A DNA stretch of 64,000 bases, taken from NCBI RefSeq assembly GCF_000367945.1, contig NZ_KB849179.1, positions 372,001 to 436,000 of the forward strand. Reading direction: 5' to 3'. This DNA is from Acinetobacter proteolyticus (lineage in GTDB: Bacteria > Pseudomonadota > Gammaproteobacteria > Pseudomonadales > Moraxellaceae). Numbering within the stretch: the first letter of the stretch is position 1; each line of letters opens with the position of its first letter. Of the stretch, positions 9,238 through 17,934 are shown piece after piece. A program made the translations under genes and the position numbers. The notes under the pieces are model-generated. The model saw only the letters and a list, made by a program, of their open reading frames with translations. It was not told the DNA's origin and ran no database searches.

Positions 9238-9720
9238 TTATTCTTCTTCGCTCGATCGAGCAATCGCTTTCATAATTACCCCCATATCAAAACCACGATA
9301 TTGTAAAAATCGGATCTGCCTTGCTTTAATTTTGGGGTCAGTCGCGACTTCTTGTCCAAATTTTTTCAGTTTGAGTTGATACGCTTGATTAAGCCAATCG
9401 ACGTCTTGAAGCTCTTCAGTAATGAGATCGGTATCTAACTGCTTCGCTTTCAAAGCTTGTTTGATACGTTGTAAGCCTTTGCCTTTTCTAAGTTGACTTG
9501 CCAGCGTCAGTTCGGCCACACGTTGGTCGCTTTGATAGTTTTGTTGTGCTAATTCTTCGACTAGCTTTACGACTTCTTCTGGATTGACCGCATATTGATT
9601 AAGCTTGCTGATTAGCTCAGCTTGAGAGTAATCTCGGCGTGTCAGCAGGGCAAAGGCATAAGAGCGTAATCTTGAGCCTGTGAGGGTTTTGGTTTTTTCG
9701 GTTTTTTCGGAATTAAACAT
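9238..9720 (-). CDS. recX: Regulatory protein RecX
   Basis: Small helical protein that binds RecA filaments and limits their growth and ATPase. The 160 residues match the family, with tandem three-helix repeats (RRDYSQAELISKLNQ; GKGLQRIKQALKAKQ; KIKARQIRFLQYRGFD). It directly follows recA on the same strand, the usual arrangement. A terminator hairpin lies in the 42-base gap, so recX is probably made from a minor readthrough transcript, as described for recA-recX in other bacteria. Its stop codon (9238-9240) is only two bases from the 3' end of the convergent SRP RNA. Confidence 0.9.
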   Translation of the reverse strand: MFNSEKTEKTKTLTGSRLRSYAFALLTRRDYSQAELISKLNQYAVNPEEVVKLVEELAQQNYQSDQRVAELTLASQLRKGKGLQRIKQALKAKQLDTDLITEELQDVDWLNQAYQLKLKKFGQEVATDPKIKARQIRFLQYRGFDMGVIMKAIARSSEEE

Positions 9721-9730
9721 GCTTTCCTCA

Positions 9731-9758
9731 TTAAAGAAAAACGCCCCGAAGGGCGTTT
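9731..9758 (-). terminator. Terminator between recA and recX
   Basis: On the minus strand AAACGCCC and GGGCGTTT (9739-9746 and 9751-9758) pair around a TTCG tetraloop, followed by TTCTTT. It should end most recA transcripts and allow limited readthrough into recX. Confidence 0.8.
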
Positions 9759-9762
9759 CAGT

Positions 9763-10809
9763 TTAGCTTTCTAAGAAATCTGGTTCTTCTTCTTCAATAT
9801 CTGTATTTTCAGCTGGCTTGTTCTTGGTGAGAAGTTGTTCACGAATCAGCTTTTCAATTTCTTGAGCCATTTGTGCATTCTCTTCAAAATGACGAATCAC
9901 GTTATTTTTACCTTGGCCAATTTTATTGCCTTGATATGAATACCAAGCACCCGCTTTTTGTACGATATCCTGTTGAACTGCAAGATCAACCAATTCACCG
10001 AGTTGGTTAGTCCCTTTACCATACATGATCTGGAATACCGCTTCTTTAAACGGAGGCGCCATTTTGTTTTTTACAACTTTAACGCGTGTTTCATTACCCG
10101 TAATTTCGTCGCCTTCTTTTACTTGACCGATACGACGGATATCTAAACGTACAGAAGCATAGAATTTAAGTGCGTTACCGCCCGTTGTGGTTTCTGGGCT
10201 ACCAAACATCACCCCAATCTTCATACGGATTTGGTTAATGAAGATCACCATACAGTTAGAGCGTTTCGCATTACCTGTAATTTTACGGAGTGCCTGACTC
10301 ATTAAACGTGCTTGCAAGCCCATATGTGAGTCACCCATTTCGCCTTCAATTTCGGCTTTCGGGGTCAATGCTGCAACAGAGTCGACAACGATTAAATCGA
10401 TTGCGCCTGAGCGTACCAACATATCCGCAATTTCGAGTGCTTGCTCACCGTGGTCAGGTTGTGAAACCAAAAGGTTGTCAATATCGACACCAAGTTTACG
10501 TGCGTATTCTGGATCTAATGCATGTTCGGCATCGATAAAGGCACAGGTACCGCCATTCTTTTGACATTGAGCAATGGCCTGCAATGTCATGGTCGTTTTA
10601 CCTGATGATTCAGGACCGTAAATTTCAATGATACGGCCTTTAGGTAATCCGCCAATCCCTAATGCGATATCGAGTGTTAAAGAACCCGTAGAAACAGCTT
10701 CAACTGCTTGTACGGTGTTGTCACCTAAGCGCATGACTGTATTTTTACCAAATTGTTTTTCAATCTGGCTCAACGCAGCTTGTAACGCCTTACTTTTATT
10801 ATCATCCAT
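9763..10809 (-). CDS. recA: Recombinase RecA
   Basis: ATP-dependent strand-exchange protein for recombinational repair, natural transformation and DNA-damage signalling. The 348 residues show the Walker A motif GPESSGKT at 65-72, the Walker B region [10 protein letters not shown], the L2 loop region [17 protein letters not shown], and an acidic C-terminus ([12 protein letters not shown]). The start ATG at 10807-10809 has only a weak GGTTTTGAG leader. Acinetobacter lacks LexA, so control of recA differs from E. coli, and I find no E. coli-type SOS box upstream. Confidence 0.98.
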   Translation of the reverse strand: MDDNKSKALQAALSQIEKQFGKNTVMRLGDNTVQAVEAVSTGSLTLDIALGIGGLPKGRIIEIYGPESSGKTTMTLQAIAQCQKNGGTCAFIDAEHALDPEYARKLGVDIDNLLVSQPDHGEQALEIADMLVRSGAIDLIVVDSVAALTPKAEIEGEMGDSHMGLQARLMSQALRKITGNAKRSNCMVIFINQIRMKIGVMFGSPETTTGGNALKFYASVRLDIRRIGQVKEGDEITGNETRVKVVKNKMAPPFKEAVFQIMYGKGTNQLGELVDLAVQQDIVQKAGAWYSYQGNKIGQGKNNVIRHFEENAQMAQEIEKLIREQLLTKNKPAENTDIEEEEPDFLES

Positions 10810-10978
10810 CTCAAAACCTCAAAACTTTATTTCTTAACGACTAACCCAAGTGGATGTATTGAATCTCAACTTGTTGGGACTTGAGTATAGTGGCAGATTC
10901 TCATTGTTTATTCTACATCTGATCTGTGTCTATGCGACACAAGATGACGCATCCAAAATGAGAAAATATCCATTCAAT
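10810..10978 (-). other. recA upstream region
   Basis: The 169 bases between recA and hslR must hold the recA promoter. Reading on the minus strand there is a TATACT at about 10883-10888, but no good -35 at the right distance. A short inverted repeat, CTCAA/TTGAG with an 11-base loop (10865-10885), would lie near the start of the leader. I see no LexA box. The region also holds the 3' end of the hslR transcript. Confidence 0.35.
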
Positions 10979-11407
10979 CTATTCATCATGATAAGACCAA
11001 GATTGGACATTTTCTTGTTTAAAACGATTGATATCACGACGATCTTTTTTACTTGGTCGATGATCAGGTCGGGCTAGATTATGCAATTTTCGCTGTGATG
11101 CATGCAACTCTCTACGCGCAATACTTTCTGTTGTTTCTTCATAAAGTAGTTGAGCTGCCGGAGCACCGCCACGCACAGCAGAAAGTGCTTTCACAACCAC
11201 GGTTTTTTTCTCAAAACCTTGTTGAATGGTCAGTTCCATCCCAATGCGGACATCTCTAGAAACTTTAACCCGATCATTGTTGTGATGAACTTTACCACCT
11301 TCAATCGCGGCTTTGGCAATTGAGCGTGTTTTAAAAAAGCGTGCTGCCCAAAGCCATTTATCAATGCGCATGGCATCCATGCTGTCTGGTTCATGCTGTT
11401 TTGGCAT
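10979..11407 (-). CDS. hslR: Ribosome-associated heat shock protein Hsp15 (S4 domain)
   Basis: RNA-binding protein that rescues stalled 50S subunits still carrying nascent-chain tRNA. The 142 residues contain an S4 domain at about 12-70 (MRIDKWLWAARFFKTRSIAKAAIEGGKV) and a basic C-terminal tail. The ATG at 11405-11407 is chosen because AGGT lies just upstream; internal ATGs at codons 10 and 13 lack one. Its start overlaps the end of yrfG by 17 bases, so translation is coupled. The yrfG-hslR pair is also found in E. coli. Confidence 0.9.
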   Translation of the reverse strand: MPKQHEPDSMDAMRIDKWLWAARFFKTRSIAKAAIEGGKVHHNNDRVKVSRDVRIGMELTIQQGFEKKTVVVKALSAVRGGAPAAQLLYEETTESIARRELHASQRKLHNLARPDHRPSKKDRRDINRFKQENVQSWSYHDE

Positions 11408-12095
11408 CTGTTACCTGTTGGTTGGTTTCAAGATAATCAAAAAGTTCGGTTAAATGATCAAGTGCAGGGTACGGTAGCTCAGTTGCAGCTCTTGCAGCTT
11501 TACTGCTGGAAGGTTGTAATATGCTGAATAGCTGTTGGATACCAAAGTCCTCTGCGCCTTTGAGTACAGCAACTGTATCATCAATAAAGACTGCTTGTGC
11601 GGGGTCGAATGGATGGCGTTGCTGGAGCTTTTGCCAGAATGCCACTTCTTCTTTGGCGTGCCCGAGTTCTTCACTACTGATCATAAGTTCAAAGTAGGGG
11701 CTGAGTTCAACATTTTCAAGTTTGAGCTGTAGACCCGCAAGATCGGCATTGGTCAATAACCAACACCGATAACCTTGCGCATTCAACTGTTGCAATAGCT
11801 GATGGCAGCCAGCTCGTGCACGTATTTTTTCACGATGCTCGTATTGCAGTTGTAAGACATCAACACCTACTTTAGCCGTCCAGTGCGCCGAAGAATACCA
11901 AGATAGTGTATGCTTATGTTGTTGGTAAAATTGAAACAGTGTCTGTTGGCTTTGCTCAAGTGTGTTTTGATGTACTTGTGCATGTCGTTCAGGCAAACAA
12001 TGATTCCAAATAAAATCATCAAAGGCTAAATCGAGTAATGTGCCATCCATGTCAAACATGGCAATCGGCTGCTGCTGTAAATCTAAATATGACAT
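11391..12095 (-). CDS. yrfG: HAD-family GMP/IMP nucleotidase YrfG
   Basis: Cytoplasmic HAD phosphatase; the E. coli homologue dephosphorylates GMP and IMP. The 234 residues show motif I DMDGTLLDLAFDD (nucleophile and acid/base Asp), motif II LLTNADLAG, and motif III/IV with K in the HAKEE region and FIDDTVAVL. The N-terminal DLAFDDFIWN and the downstream hslR match the YrfG group rather than Gph. The start lies only 11 bases from the divergent cysQ start. Confidence 0.85.
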   Translation of the reverse strand: MSYLDLQQQPIAMFDMDGTLLDLAFDDFIWNHCLPERHAQVHQNTLEQSQQTLFQFYQQHKHTLSWYSSAHWTAKVGVDVLQLQYEHREKIRARAGCHQLLQQLNAQGYRCWLLTNADLAGLQLKLENVELSPYFELMISSEELGHAKEEVAFWQKLQQRHPFDPAQAVFIDDTVAVLKGAEDFGIQQLFSILQPSSSKAARAATELPYPALDHLTELFDYLETNQQVTDAKTA

Positions 12096-12106
12096 AAGGT
12101 TGGTCT

Positions 12107-12964
12107 ATGTTTATTAAAACGCTTGCCCCGCAAGATCCGTTAATTTCACAACTTGTTCCAATCATGGCGCAGGCAAGTCAAATATTGTTGGAAGAATACC
12201 AAAGTTATTGTGCGGGTTGCGAGTTTAATATTCAGGAAAAAAGTGATGATTCACCTGTCACACAAGCGGATTTAAAGGTAAATCACTTTTTATTAAAGCA
12301 CTTAGCCACAGTTACACCACAGTTACCTGTGTTGTCAGAAGAGAGTGATTATTCTGCGCGAGCGGGATGGCAGCGCTGTTGGATGCTTGATCCATTGGAT
12401 GGAACTAAAGAGTTTATTCATGAGCGTGACGAGTTTACGATTAATTTGAGTTTGATCGAGGATCATCAAACCACGTTCGCGATTATTGCTGTGCCGTGTG
12501 AGCAGGTCATGTACATTGGTCATACCTCAGAATTGCCTTATAAATATAGTTTTAGCCGACAAGAATGGTTGCAATATCAACTCGAAGAACATGACTCGGC
12601 AGTTCCATTACAAATTGGTTTAAGCCACAACAGCAAGAATCCAAAATATAAGAACTTTATTGAACCGATTTTACAGCAGCGTGAAGTGCAACGTCGTGAG
12701 GCAGGCAGCGCCTATAAGTTTTGTATGATGCTGGAAGGGGAAATTGATATTTATCCACGTTTCCATCCAACTTCGGAATGGGATACCAGTTCAGGCCAAG
12801 CTTTGCTTGAAAGTATTGGTGGTGGGTTGATGACTTTGGATGAAAAACCCTTCCTTTATAATCAACGTGAAACGGTTTTGAATGGTGGCTTTATCGCTTA
12901 TCGAGATCAGCATTGCAAAAATATTGCATATGACGCGCTCAGTCGTTCTGGCATTTTAGATTGA
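12107..12964 (+). CDS. cysQ: 3'(2'),5'-bisphosphate nucleotidase CysQ
   Basis: Removes the 3' phosphate of adenosine 3',5'-bisphosphate, the by-product of sulfate assimilation and of phosphopantetheine transfer. The 285 residues belong to the Mg-dependent inositol monophosphatase superfamily: SPVTQAD, the EES metal site (LSEESDYS), DPLDGTKEFI, and the C-terminal WDTSSGQALLESIGG. The KEFI after DGT is typical of CysQ rather than inositol phosphatases. AAGG lies 7 bases before the ATG. Divergent to yrfG with 11 bases between starts, so each promoter must lie inside the other gene or be very compact. Confidence 0.9.
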   Translation: MFIKTLAPQDPLISQLVPIMAQASQILLEEYQSYCAGCEFNIQEKSDDSPVTQADLKVNHFLLKHLATVTPQLPVLSEESDYSARAGWQRCWMLDPLDGTKEFIHERDEFTINLSLIEDHQTTFAIIAVPCEQVMYIGHTSELPYKYSFSRQEWLQYQLEEHDSAVPLQIGLSHNSKNPKYKNFIEPILQQREVQRREAGSAYKFCMMLEGEIDIYPRFHPTSEWDTSSGQALLESIGGGLMTLDEKPFLYNQRETVLNGGFIAYRDQHCKNIAYDALSRSGILD

Positions 12965-13015
12965 GAGTTATCTGGCTCATGGTATAGTGGGTTAAATTAA
13001 AGCTTGTATGTGAAT

Positions 13016-13747
13016 ATGACTCTGCATTTATTGCCTAAAAGCATGTTTGAAGCCATTGATTTACTTCCAGATGCTTCAACACCTGTGACTTTATTTACGC
13101 GCCATTCTTTACGCGAATTGGTGAATGGACAAGGTTTGGCCGGCTACGATCTTCAGTTGACTGAACAAGGTCGCGAGCTGGCCTATGCTTGGGGGCAATA
13201 TTTAATCCAGAATACAGATCGGGCGATTCAACATTGTATTTCTAGCCCGATTCAGCGTTGTGTCGATACGGCAGCTTTAATGATTGAAGGCGCCGATGAA
13301 ACGCGTAAAGCCGTCAATACGCATCAAATTGAAATTGTTGAGCAGCGTCTATTGGTTGAACCGGGCAGCTTTGTTTTGGACATACAGCAGGCAGCGCCTT
13401 ATTTCCGCAAGCAAGGTGCATTAGGATTTATCAATAGTTTTGTGAATAATGCCTTACCTGGGATGAAGCATCCAATCACGGGTGTATTTGATGTATTGGA
13501 GCTGCTTTATCATACCCATCCGACCCAGCAAGGCGGTTTAAGTTTGGCGGTGAGCCATGACACTATTCTTGCAGCAATCGTTGCTGTGATCTCAGGTAAA
13601 AATCAAATTGAACAAACAGATTGGCCAGAGATGATGGAAGGTTTATTTGTATGGTTTGAAGGTGATGATTTTGCGGAAAGTCAATTAAAATGGATTTGGC
13701 GTGGTGAGCGGCAAGCGTTAGAAATAAAGCAGTTTTTGAATCGCTAA
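13016..13747 (+). CDS. Histidine phosphatase family protein
   Basis: Branch-2-like phosphoglycerate mutase/phosphatase fold protein of 243 residues. The phosphate pocket is seen as FTRHSLRE near the N-terminus (about residues 24-31, with the nucleophilic His) and the second His in AVSHDTILA (about 182); CISSPIQRCVDTA is the family's SxxxRxxxTA motif. The substrate cannot be told. I chose the ATG at 13016; a TTG at 13004 and a GTG at 13010 are in frame and no start has a good ribosome-binding site. It follows cysQ by about 50 bases and may be cotranscribed. Confidence 0.75.
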   Translation: MTLHLLPKSMFEAIDLLPDASTPVTLFTRHSLRELVNGQGLAGYDLQLTEQGRELAYAWGQYLIQNTDRAIQHCISSPIQRCVDTAALMIEGADETRKAVNTHQIEIVEQRLLVEPGSFVLDIQQAAPYFRKQGALGFINSFVNNALPGMKHPITGVFDVLELLYHTHPTQQGGLSLAVSHDTILAAIVAVISGKNQIEQTDWPEMMEGLFVWFEGDDFAESQLKWIWRGERQALEIKQFLNR

Positions 13748-13839
13748 TTCTAATCTAGAATAGAAATGTTGCTTTGAAATATTAAAATAAAAATCGGATA
13801 GTGACTCAGCTAATCAATAGAATGGAATTGCTGTTGATG

Positions 13840-13866
13840 TGAATCCAAACCGATCATTTGGATTCA
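13840..13866. repeat. Perfect inverted repeat after the histidine phosphatase gene
   Basis: A 10-bp perfect stem, TGAATCCAAA with TTTGGATTCA, with a 7-base loop lies in the convergent gap (13748-13895). No T run follows on either strand, so it is not a standard terminator; it could be a transcript-end stabiliser or a protein-binding site. Confidence 0.5.
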
Positions 13867-13895
13867 AATATCAATATGATTGGATTAAAGTCTGA

Positions 13896-14312
13896 TTAAC
13901 CACATTTTCCAATTTTTTGTCCTTCGATATTACTCAGGTTTGCTTGCAACTTGGTTGAAGCTGAACAGTGAATATTGCCTGAAATAATCGATTTATCTAA
14001 ACTCAATGTTGTCGTAGCTTGTGCAATATGTATATCACCACTGACACTTGAGTTGATTAATTTAATTGCTTTTGCTTGGTTGGCTTGAATGCTGCCTTGG
14101 ATAGACGAGCTATTTAAAATCAAACTGCCACCTTTTCCGATATTGACATCGCCTTCAATTGACGAATTATTGAGTGTGCAATTTGCACCTGCAGGAATAG
14201 TGAGATTACTGATTGTGTTGTTCTCGATGGTATTTGTGCAGCTTGCAGCAAAACTTAGACTGCTGCATGAAAGAAGTGCGACTGCGATAATGAACTTCCC
14301 ATTCTTATTCAT
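13896..14312 (-). CDS. Small secreted repeat protein (beta-solenoid-like)
   Basis: Unrecognised 138-residue protein. A clear signal peptide (about 1-22, ending LSFA) is followed by about five imperfect repeats of 20-23 residues with the pattern N-x-S-S-I-x-G-D/S-I, for example NNSSIEGDVNI, NSSSIQGSIQA, INSSVSGDIHI, DKSIISGNIHC. Such spaced hydrophobics with Asn and Gly suggest a small right-handed beta-helix. Four cysteines (C25, C46, one before the end and the penultimate residue) suggest periplasmic disulfides. GGAG lies 6 bases before the ATG. It is divergent from the M66 protease. Function unknown. Confidence 0.7.
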   Translation of the reverse strand: MNKNGKFIIAVALLSCSSLSFAASCTNTIENNTISNLTIPAGANCTLNNSSIEGDVNIGKGGSLILNSSSIQGSIQANQAKAIKLINSSVSGDIHIAQATTTLSLDKSIISGNIHCSASTKLQANLSNIEGQKIGKCG

Positions 14313-14630
14313 TTGGCTCTCCAGTTTTTTGTAGATTGATTGTTGCTCAAAACTTAAATTTAAATGAATTCTATATGCCTGAAATAGGTGGTTTAAGTGA
14401 GGGAAATGTAGTACTGATGGGGGAGTTATGTTTAATTTAGAAATCTAAATAAAATTGAATTAGATTAAAAGTGTAATAAATTCGGTATTTCTTGTTTTTA
14501 CGATAAATTAATTCCCCTTCCTGCTGATTAAGTTGTTAGTATATATAAATACATGATTTATATTAATTTTAACTATTTAACGTAATTTATCATTAACGAT
14601 AATTTATCAAATTTTTCTTGGGGAAATGTG
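14313..14630. other. AT-rich intergenic region between the secreted repeat protein and the M66 protease
   Basis: These 318 bases carry divergent upstream regions. They are strikingly AT-rich with TATATA-type runs near 14540 and many short A and T tracts, but I find no promoter with both elements at good spacing, no ORF and no strong inverted repeat. The AT richness would suit silencing by an H-NS-type protein; this is inference. Confidence 0.4.
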
Positions 14631-17600
14631 ATGCAATTACAACTTAAACATTTAACGGTTTGTTTGTTATCGGCCATGCTAGTCGCTTGCGGTGGTGGTG
14701 GGGCAGATCATTCAAATGCAACAAATAATACTGAGCCGCCAAAAAATAATAATGAAACTGCGGGAAATGGTAATCTTGTTCCGGGTGATGGAACCAATGA
14801 ATTACCAGGTGATGGAACACCTGAGACACCAAATAATGGCTCAGGATCTACTGAGCCAGAACTACCAAATGGCGGCGGTAATACTGGTTCAGGTGGTGTA
14901 ACACCAGAAGTTCCGAATACTGGCAATAATGGTTCAGGAACGACAACACCTGAAACACCGAATAATGGTAATAACAGTTCAGGGACGACTACACCTGAAA
15001 CGCCAAATGGCGGTAATACTGGTTCAGGTGGTGTAACACCAGAAGTGCCTAATACTGGCAATAATGGCTCTGGAAATACAAAACCAGAAACACCGAATAA
15101 TGGTAATAACGGTTCGGATAACACGACACCAGAAATACCAAACCAAGGTGGAGGCGGAAATACCGAAACACCGTCTATTCCACCTGTGGTAGAAAAGTAT
15201 CCAGAACCTCGTAAAAATATAATAGATGAATCGGTGCTTGGTTTTTATGATTACGATAAGCTTGGACTGCCACGTCTACTGCGTAATGATCTAAACGGCA
15301 GTTTTGCTGCGATGCTGCAATTTGCACAAAGCCATGTGGTGAATCCTAAAAATAATGAAAAAGATTCAATGCCACGTTTAACCACAGAAAAAGATGCCTT
15401 GTTATTGGTCACTCCATTAGCAGAAATGGGCGATCTGCAAAAACTTCAAGTCGAAATTTATCAAGGCAATCAGCTACTCAGAACGGTTAAATTGAAAGAA
15501 CCATCAAGAATAGCAGCTTCTGATCAATCCAATAGTGATGGTCGTCCTCCAGTCAGCTATTCAAAGCGAGCATGGACGGTTGCGTTAAAATGGAATGAAA
15601 TTCGTGCAGGCCTGCATCTTCGCGTTATTGATCCACTGAATAATCGTAGTGGTGACCTTACTGCCGATAATATTGATTTAGCAGCACCAGGTGAACTGGT
15701 GGTACAAAATATCCGTTTAGGCTTATTAACGGATCCACCGAAATCGACCGGTCATTATATGTTGCTTGAACCTGCCAAAGCGGGAACGGATTATTTTCAA
15801 ACTATTCCTGCGGCGCGCATGATTGTGAGCAAATATGAGGATTTAAAGCTCAATAAAGTGATGGTGGCGAGTGGGGTCATTTATGATGCCGCCAGTGCAA
15901 CCACAGGCGATGTCTATAGTGGTGATATGCGTGAAAATACAGCTAAATCAACCTTTGGTGTTGGTATTAACTTAGCCAATTGGGGGATCACCAGTGCTTC
16001 AATGGCCAGTCAAGAGCAACCACAAGTTACCCAAAGTGTTGTAGCGCACTATGCACGAGGTAAGTACAGTAATGGTGATGTAACACATGGCCTGAGTGGA
16101 GGCAATGGTATGTTGACCTTAATTGATTCTGTGGGCAATGAGTTTAGTCATGAGATTGGACATCATTATGGGTTAGGGCATTATCCGGGTTCTGCTGGCA
16201 CGAATATGTTCTGGGCGGCGCATCATGCAGATAGCGGTTGGGGCTATATTGCGTTTAGAAACAAAATGCGTGGTAACCTTAATTGGACCACCACCAATTT
16301 AGGTGATGGTGCAAATGGTGTACCGAACTTCCTGAACAAATATGCTTATGGTTGGGATGCCATGTCAGGTGGTGCAACTGCAAGCAGTATTTCTAAATAT
16401 ACCCATTACACTGGTTATAGTACCTATCTAAAAATTCAGCCTGCGTTTGATCGTTATGTCTGGGATGCAACTTCTCCAACAGGTTATAAAAAGTGGAATA
16501 CGACCACCCGAATGATGGAGGTTGCTCAACCTAAGACGCCGAATTCAAGCAATGTTTGGTATAACCGTGCTGATGGCAATTATTTGAAACCAAGAATGTT
16601 TGGGGTGCCAGTGTACACCATCTTGGGGGGGTATGATCCTGAGGCGCAGGTTGGCTTGGTTTATCCTGCTGCAAGAGGAAATTGGGGCAATGTATTTGAT
16701 TTGCCACAAGCCAATCCGAATGCAGTAACTGCAAGTTGCTGGTTGAATGTACAGTTTGCAAGTGCGAGTCAAAATATTGCTTTGGCACCGCAGCGAATGA
16801 ACAGCAATAGCAATGCCAATAAATTCCATGTCAACCTTGCACAAAGTGAGACACCACAGCAAGTTAATTTGTACTGTAAAAAGGCCAATCAAACGGCGGT
16901 ATTATTGTCGAGTATGTCGATTCCTGCCAATACCACTCTGCTAGCACCTGCGGTTGAGATTGGTAAAGAAGCAGAATACTCCGCTTTAAGAGCGATTGAA
17001 CTGCCTCAATTAGAGCAGGCTTTACTGGAGAATAAAGATAAGGCAGTCGTGAATCTTTCAACAGATACTAAGTTGCTATTTGATTCTTATCGAACTTATA
17101 AGGACCAGTTAGCACCTGATGCGCAAAATGAAATGGTACGTTATACCCAGCAGCAAATTAAACTTTATCGTCTCAATCGCTGGATCAATGTCTATCGTTC
17201 TGATTTAAGCAATTTAAATACAGATGCAGTAACGGCATTTCAGTCTTTTGTCGAAAAACTAGCGCTTAAAGGGGATTTGAACTTTGCATCGAGTACAAGT
17301 TTGATGAACCGAACCAACTGTCTAAAAGCTGAGACGTCTGCGAATGGCCAGTTCAATGCATTTATTAGCGGCCCGACGGGTTGTGTGGGGGATGATTCTG
17401 AGAAGTGGATCTATGATGCCTTGGGTAAAATCCATAATAAGCTGTATATACAACAATGTTTAACTACGACTGCAGGCAATGTCATTAATCTGATGCCGTG
17501 TAATGAGGCAACCAGTCAGGTGTGGGAAATTGATGTAACTGCTCAAGCGATCAAGCAGTCGAATCAGTGCTTTGATCTGGAGGGCGGCTATTTAACCAAT

Positions 17601-17747
17601 AATCGGGCACGCTTAATACGTTATCGTTGTACCAATGGCGCGAATCAAAAATGGACGATTCCTGTAGTCAATAACAGCTTAATACTCGCTGGATTGTCTG
17701 CAAAGAATTTACCTGTTGCAACCAAGGCGTTGGCTGTTAATCCTTAA
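14631..17747 (+). CDS. StcE-like M66 metalloprotease lipoprotein with ricin-type lectin tail
   Basis: Predicted secreted zinc protease of 1038 residues. The signal peptide ends in the lipobox LVAC (C20), followed by GGGG. Residues about 65-180 are a Gly/Asn/Thr/Pro/Glu repeat linker. From about 200 comes the StcE/dictomallein-type body (AAMLQFAQSHV, MPRLTTEKDALLLVTP) and the zinc motif HEIGHHYGLGH with H507, E508, H511 and H517. The last ~140 residues have ricin-B features (NRTNCLKAE, YIQQCLTT, NQCFDLEGG, NQKWTIP). StcE cleaves mucin-type glycoproteins after type II secretion; a like role here is inference. I use the ATG at 14631 with GGGG upstream; a GTG at 14628 is in frame. A TTCG-loop terminator follows. 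Confidence 0.88.
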   Translation: MQLQLKHLTVCLLSAMLVACGGGGADHSNATNNTEPPKNNNETAGNGNLVPGDGTNELPGDGTPETPNNGSGSTEPELPNGGGNTGSGGVTPEVPNTGNNGSGTTTPETPNNGNNSSGTTTPETPNGGNTGSGGVTPEVPNTGNNGSGNTKPETPNNGNNGSDNTTPEIPNQGGGGNTETPSIPPVVEKYPEPRKNIIDESVLGFYDYDKLGLPRLLRNDLNGSFAAMLQFAQSHVVNPKNNEKDSMPRLTTEKDALLLVTPLAEMGDLQKLQVEIYQGNQLLRTVKLKEPSRIAASDQSNSDGRPPVSYSKRAWTVALKWNEIRAGLHLRVIDPLNNRSGDLTADNIDLAAPGELVVQNIRLGLLTDPPKSTGHYMLLEPAKAGTDYFQTIPAARMIVSKYEDLKLNKVMVASGVIYDAASATTGDVYSGDMRENTAKSTFGVGINLANWGITSASMASQEQPQVTQSVVAHYARGKYSNGDVTHGLSGGNGMLTLIDSVGNEFSHEIGHHYGLGHYPGSAGTNMFWAAHHADSGWGYIAFRNKMRGNLNWTTTNLGDGANGVPNFLNKYAYGWDAMSGGATASSISKYTHYTGYSTYLKIQPAFDRYVWDATSPTGYKKWNTTTRMMEVAQPKTPNSSNVWYNRADGNYLKPRMFGVPVYTILGGYDPEAQVGLVYPAARGNWGNVFDLPQANPNAVTASCWLNVQFASASQNIALAPQRMNSNSNANKFHVNLAQSETPQQVNLYCKKANQTAVLLSSMSIPANTTLLAPAVEIGKEAEYSALRAIELPQLEQALLENKDKAVVNLSTDTKLLFDSYRTYKDQLAPDAQNEMVRYTQQQIKLYRLNRWINVYRSDLSNLNTDAVTAFQSFVEKLALKGDLNFASSTSLMNRTNCLKAETSANGQFNAFISGPTGCVGDDSEKWIYDALGKIHNKLYIQQCLTTTAGNVINLMPCNEATSQVWEIDVTAQAIKQSNQCFDLEGGYLTNNRARLIRYRCTNGANQKWTIPVVNNSLILAGLSAKNLPVATKALAVNP
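14829..15165 (+). repeat. Tandem imperfect repeats (about 45 bp) in the M66 linker
   Basis: About seven to eight copies of a 14-16-codon unit, typified by PNNGNNGSGTTTPET, run in frame. There is also a higher-order duplication: the block PNGG..NTGSGGVTPEV followed by PNTGNNGSG occurs twice, starting at about 14865 and 15003, roughly 140 bases apart. Unit lengths are multiples of three, so copy-number change would keep the frame. Confidence 0.85.
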
Positions 17748-17784
17748 TCAGTTCAAGATTTTATTTGAATGTCATAAATCAATG

Positions 17785-17817
17785 ATATGAAGTTCTTCGG
17801 AGCTTCATATTTTTTTA
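17785..17817 (+). terminator. Terminator after the M66 protease gene
   Basis: An 11-bp stem (17785-17795 with 17800-17810, one G-U pair) closed by a C(TTCG)G tetraloop and followed by a run of T. Confidence 0.9.
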
Positions 17818-17934
17818 TCTAAAATATATTTTTAGAAAGTTAAAAAAATAATAAAAGTGTACTTTTAAAATATATCGTTTTTCGTCATGATAGGAAAATA
17901 AAAAGAGAAACTTAACACATAATTGGATAAAAAG

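Noticed and set aside
14708-15124. Long open frame antisense to the M66 repeat linker
   Set aside because: It only mirrors the repeated codons of the real gene (Pro/Val/Leu-rich, no start signal) and is a shadow.
14829-15165. CRISPR-like repeat array
   Set aside because: Units are contiguous coding repeats without unique spacers and with codon-level variation.
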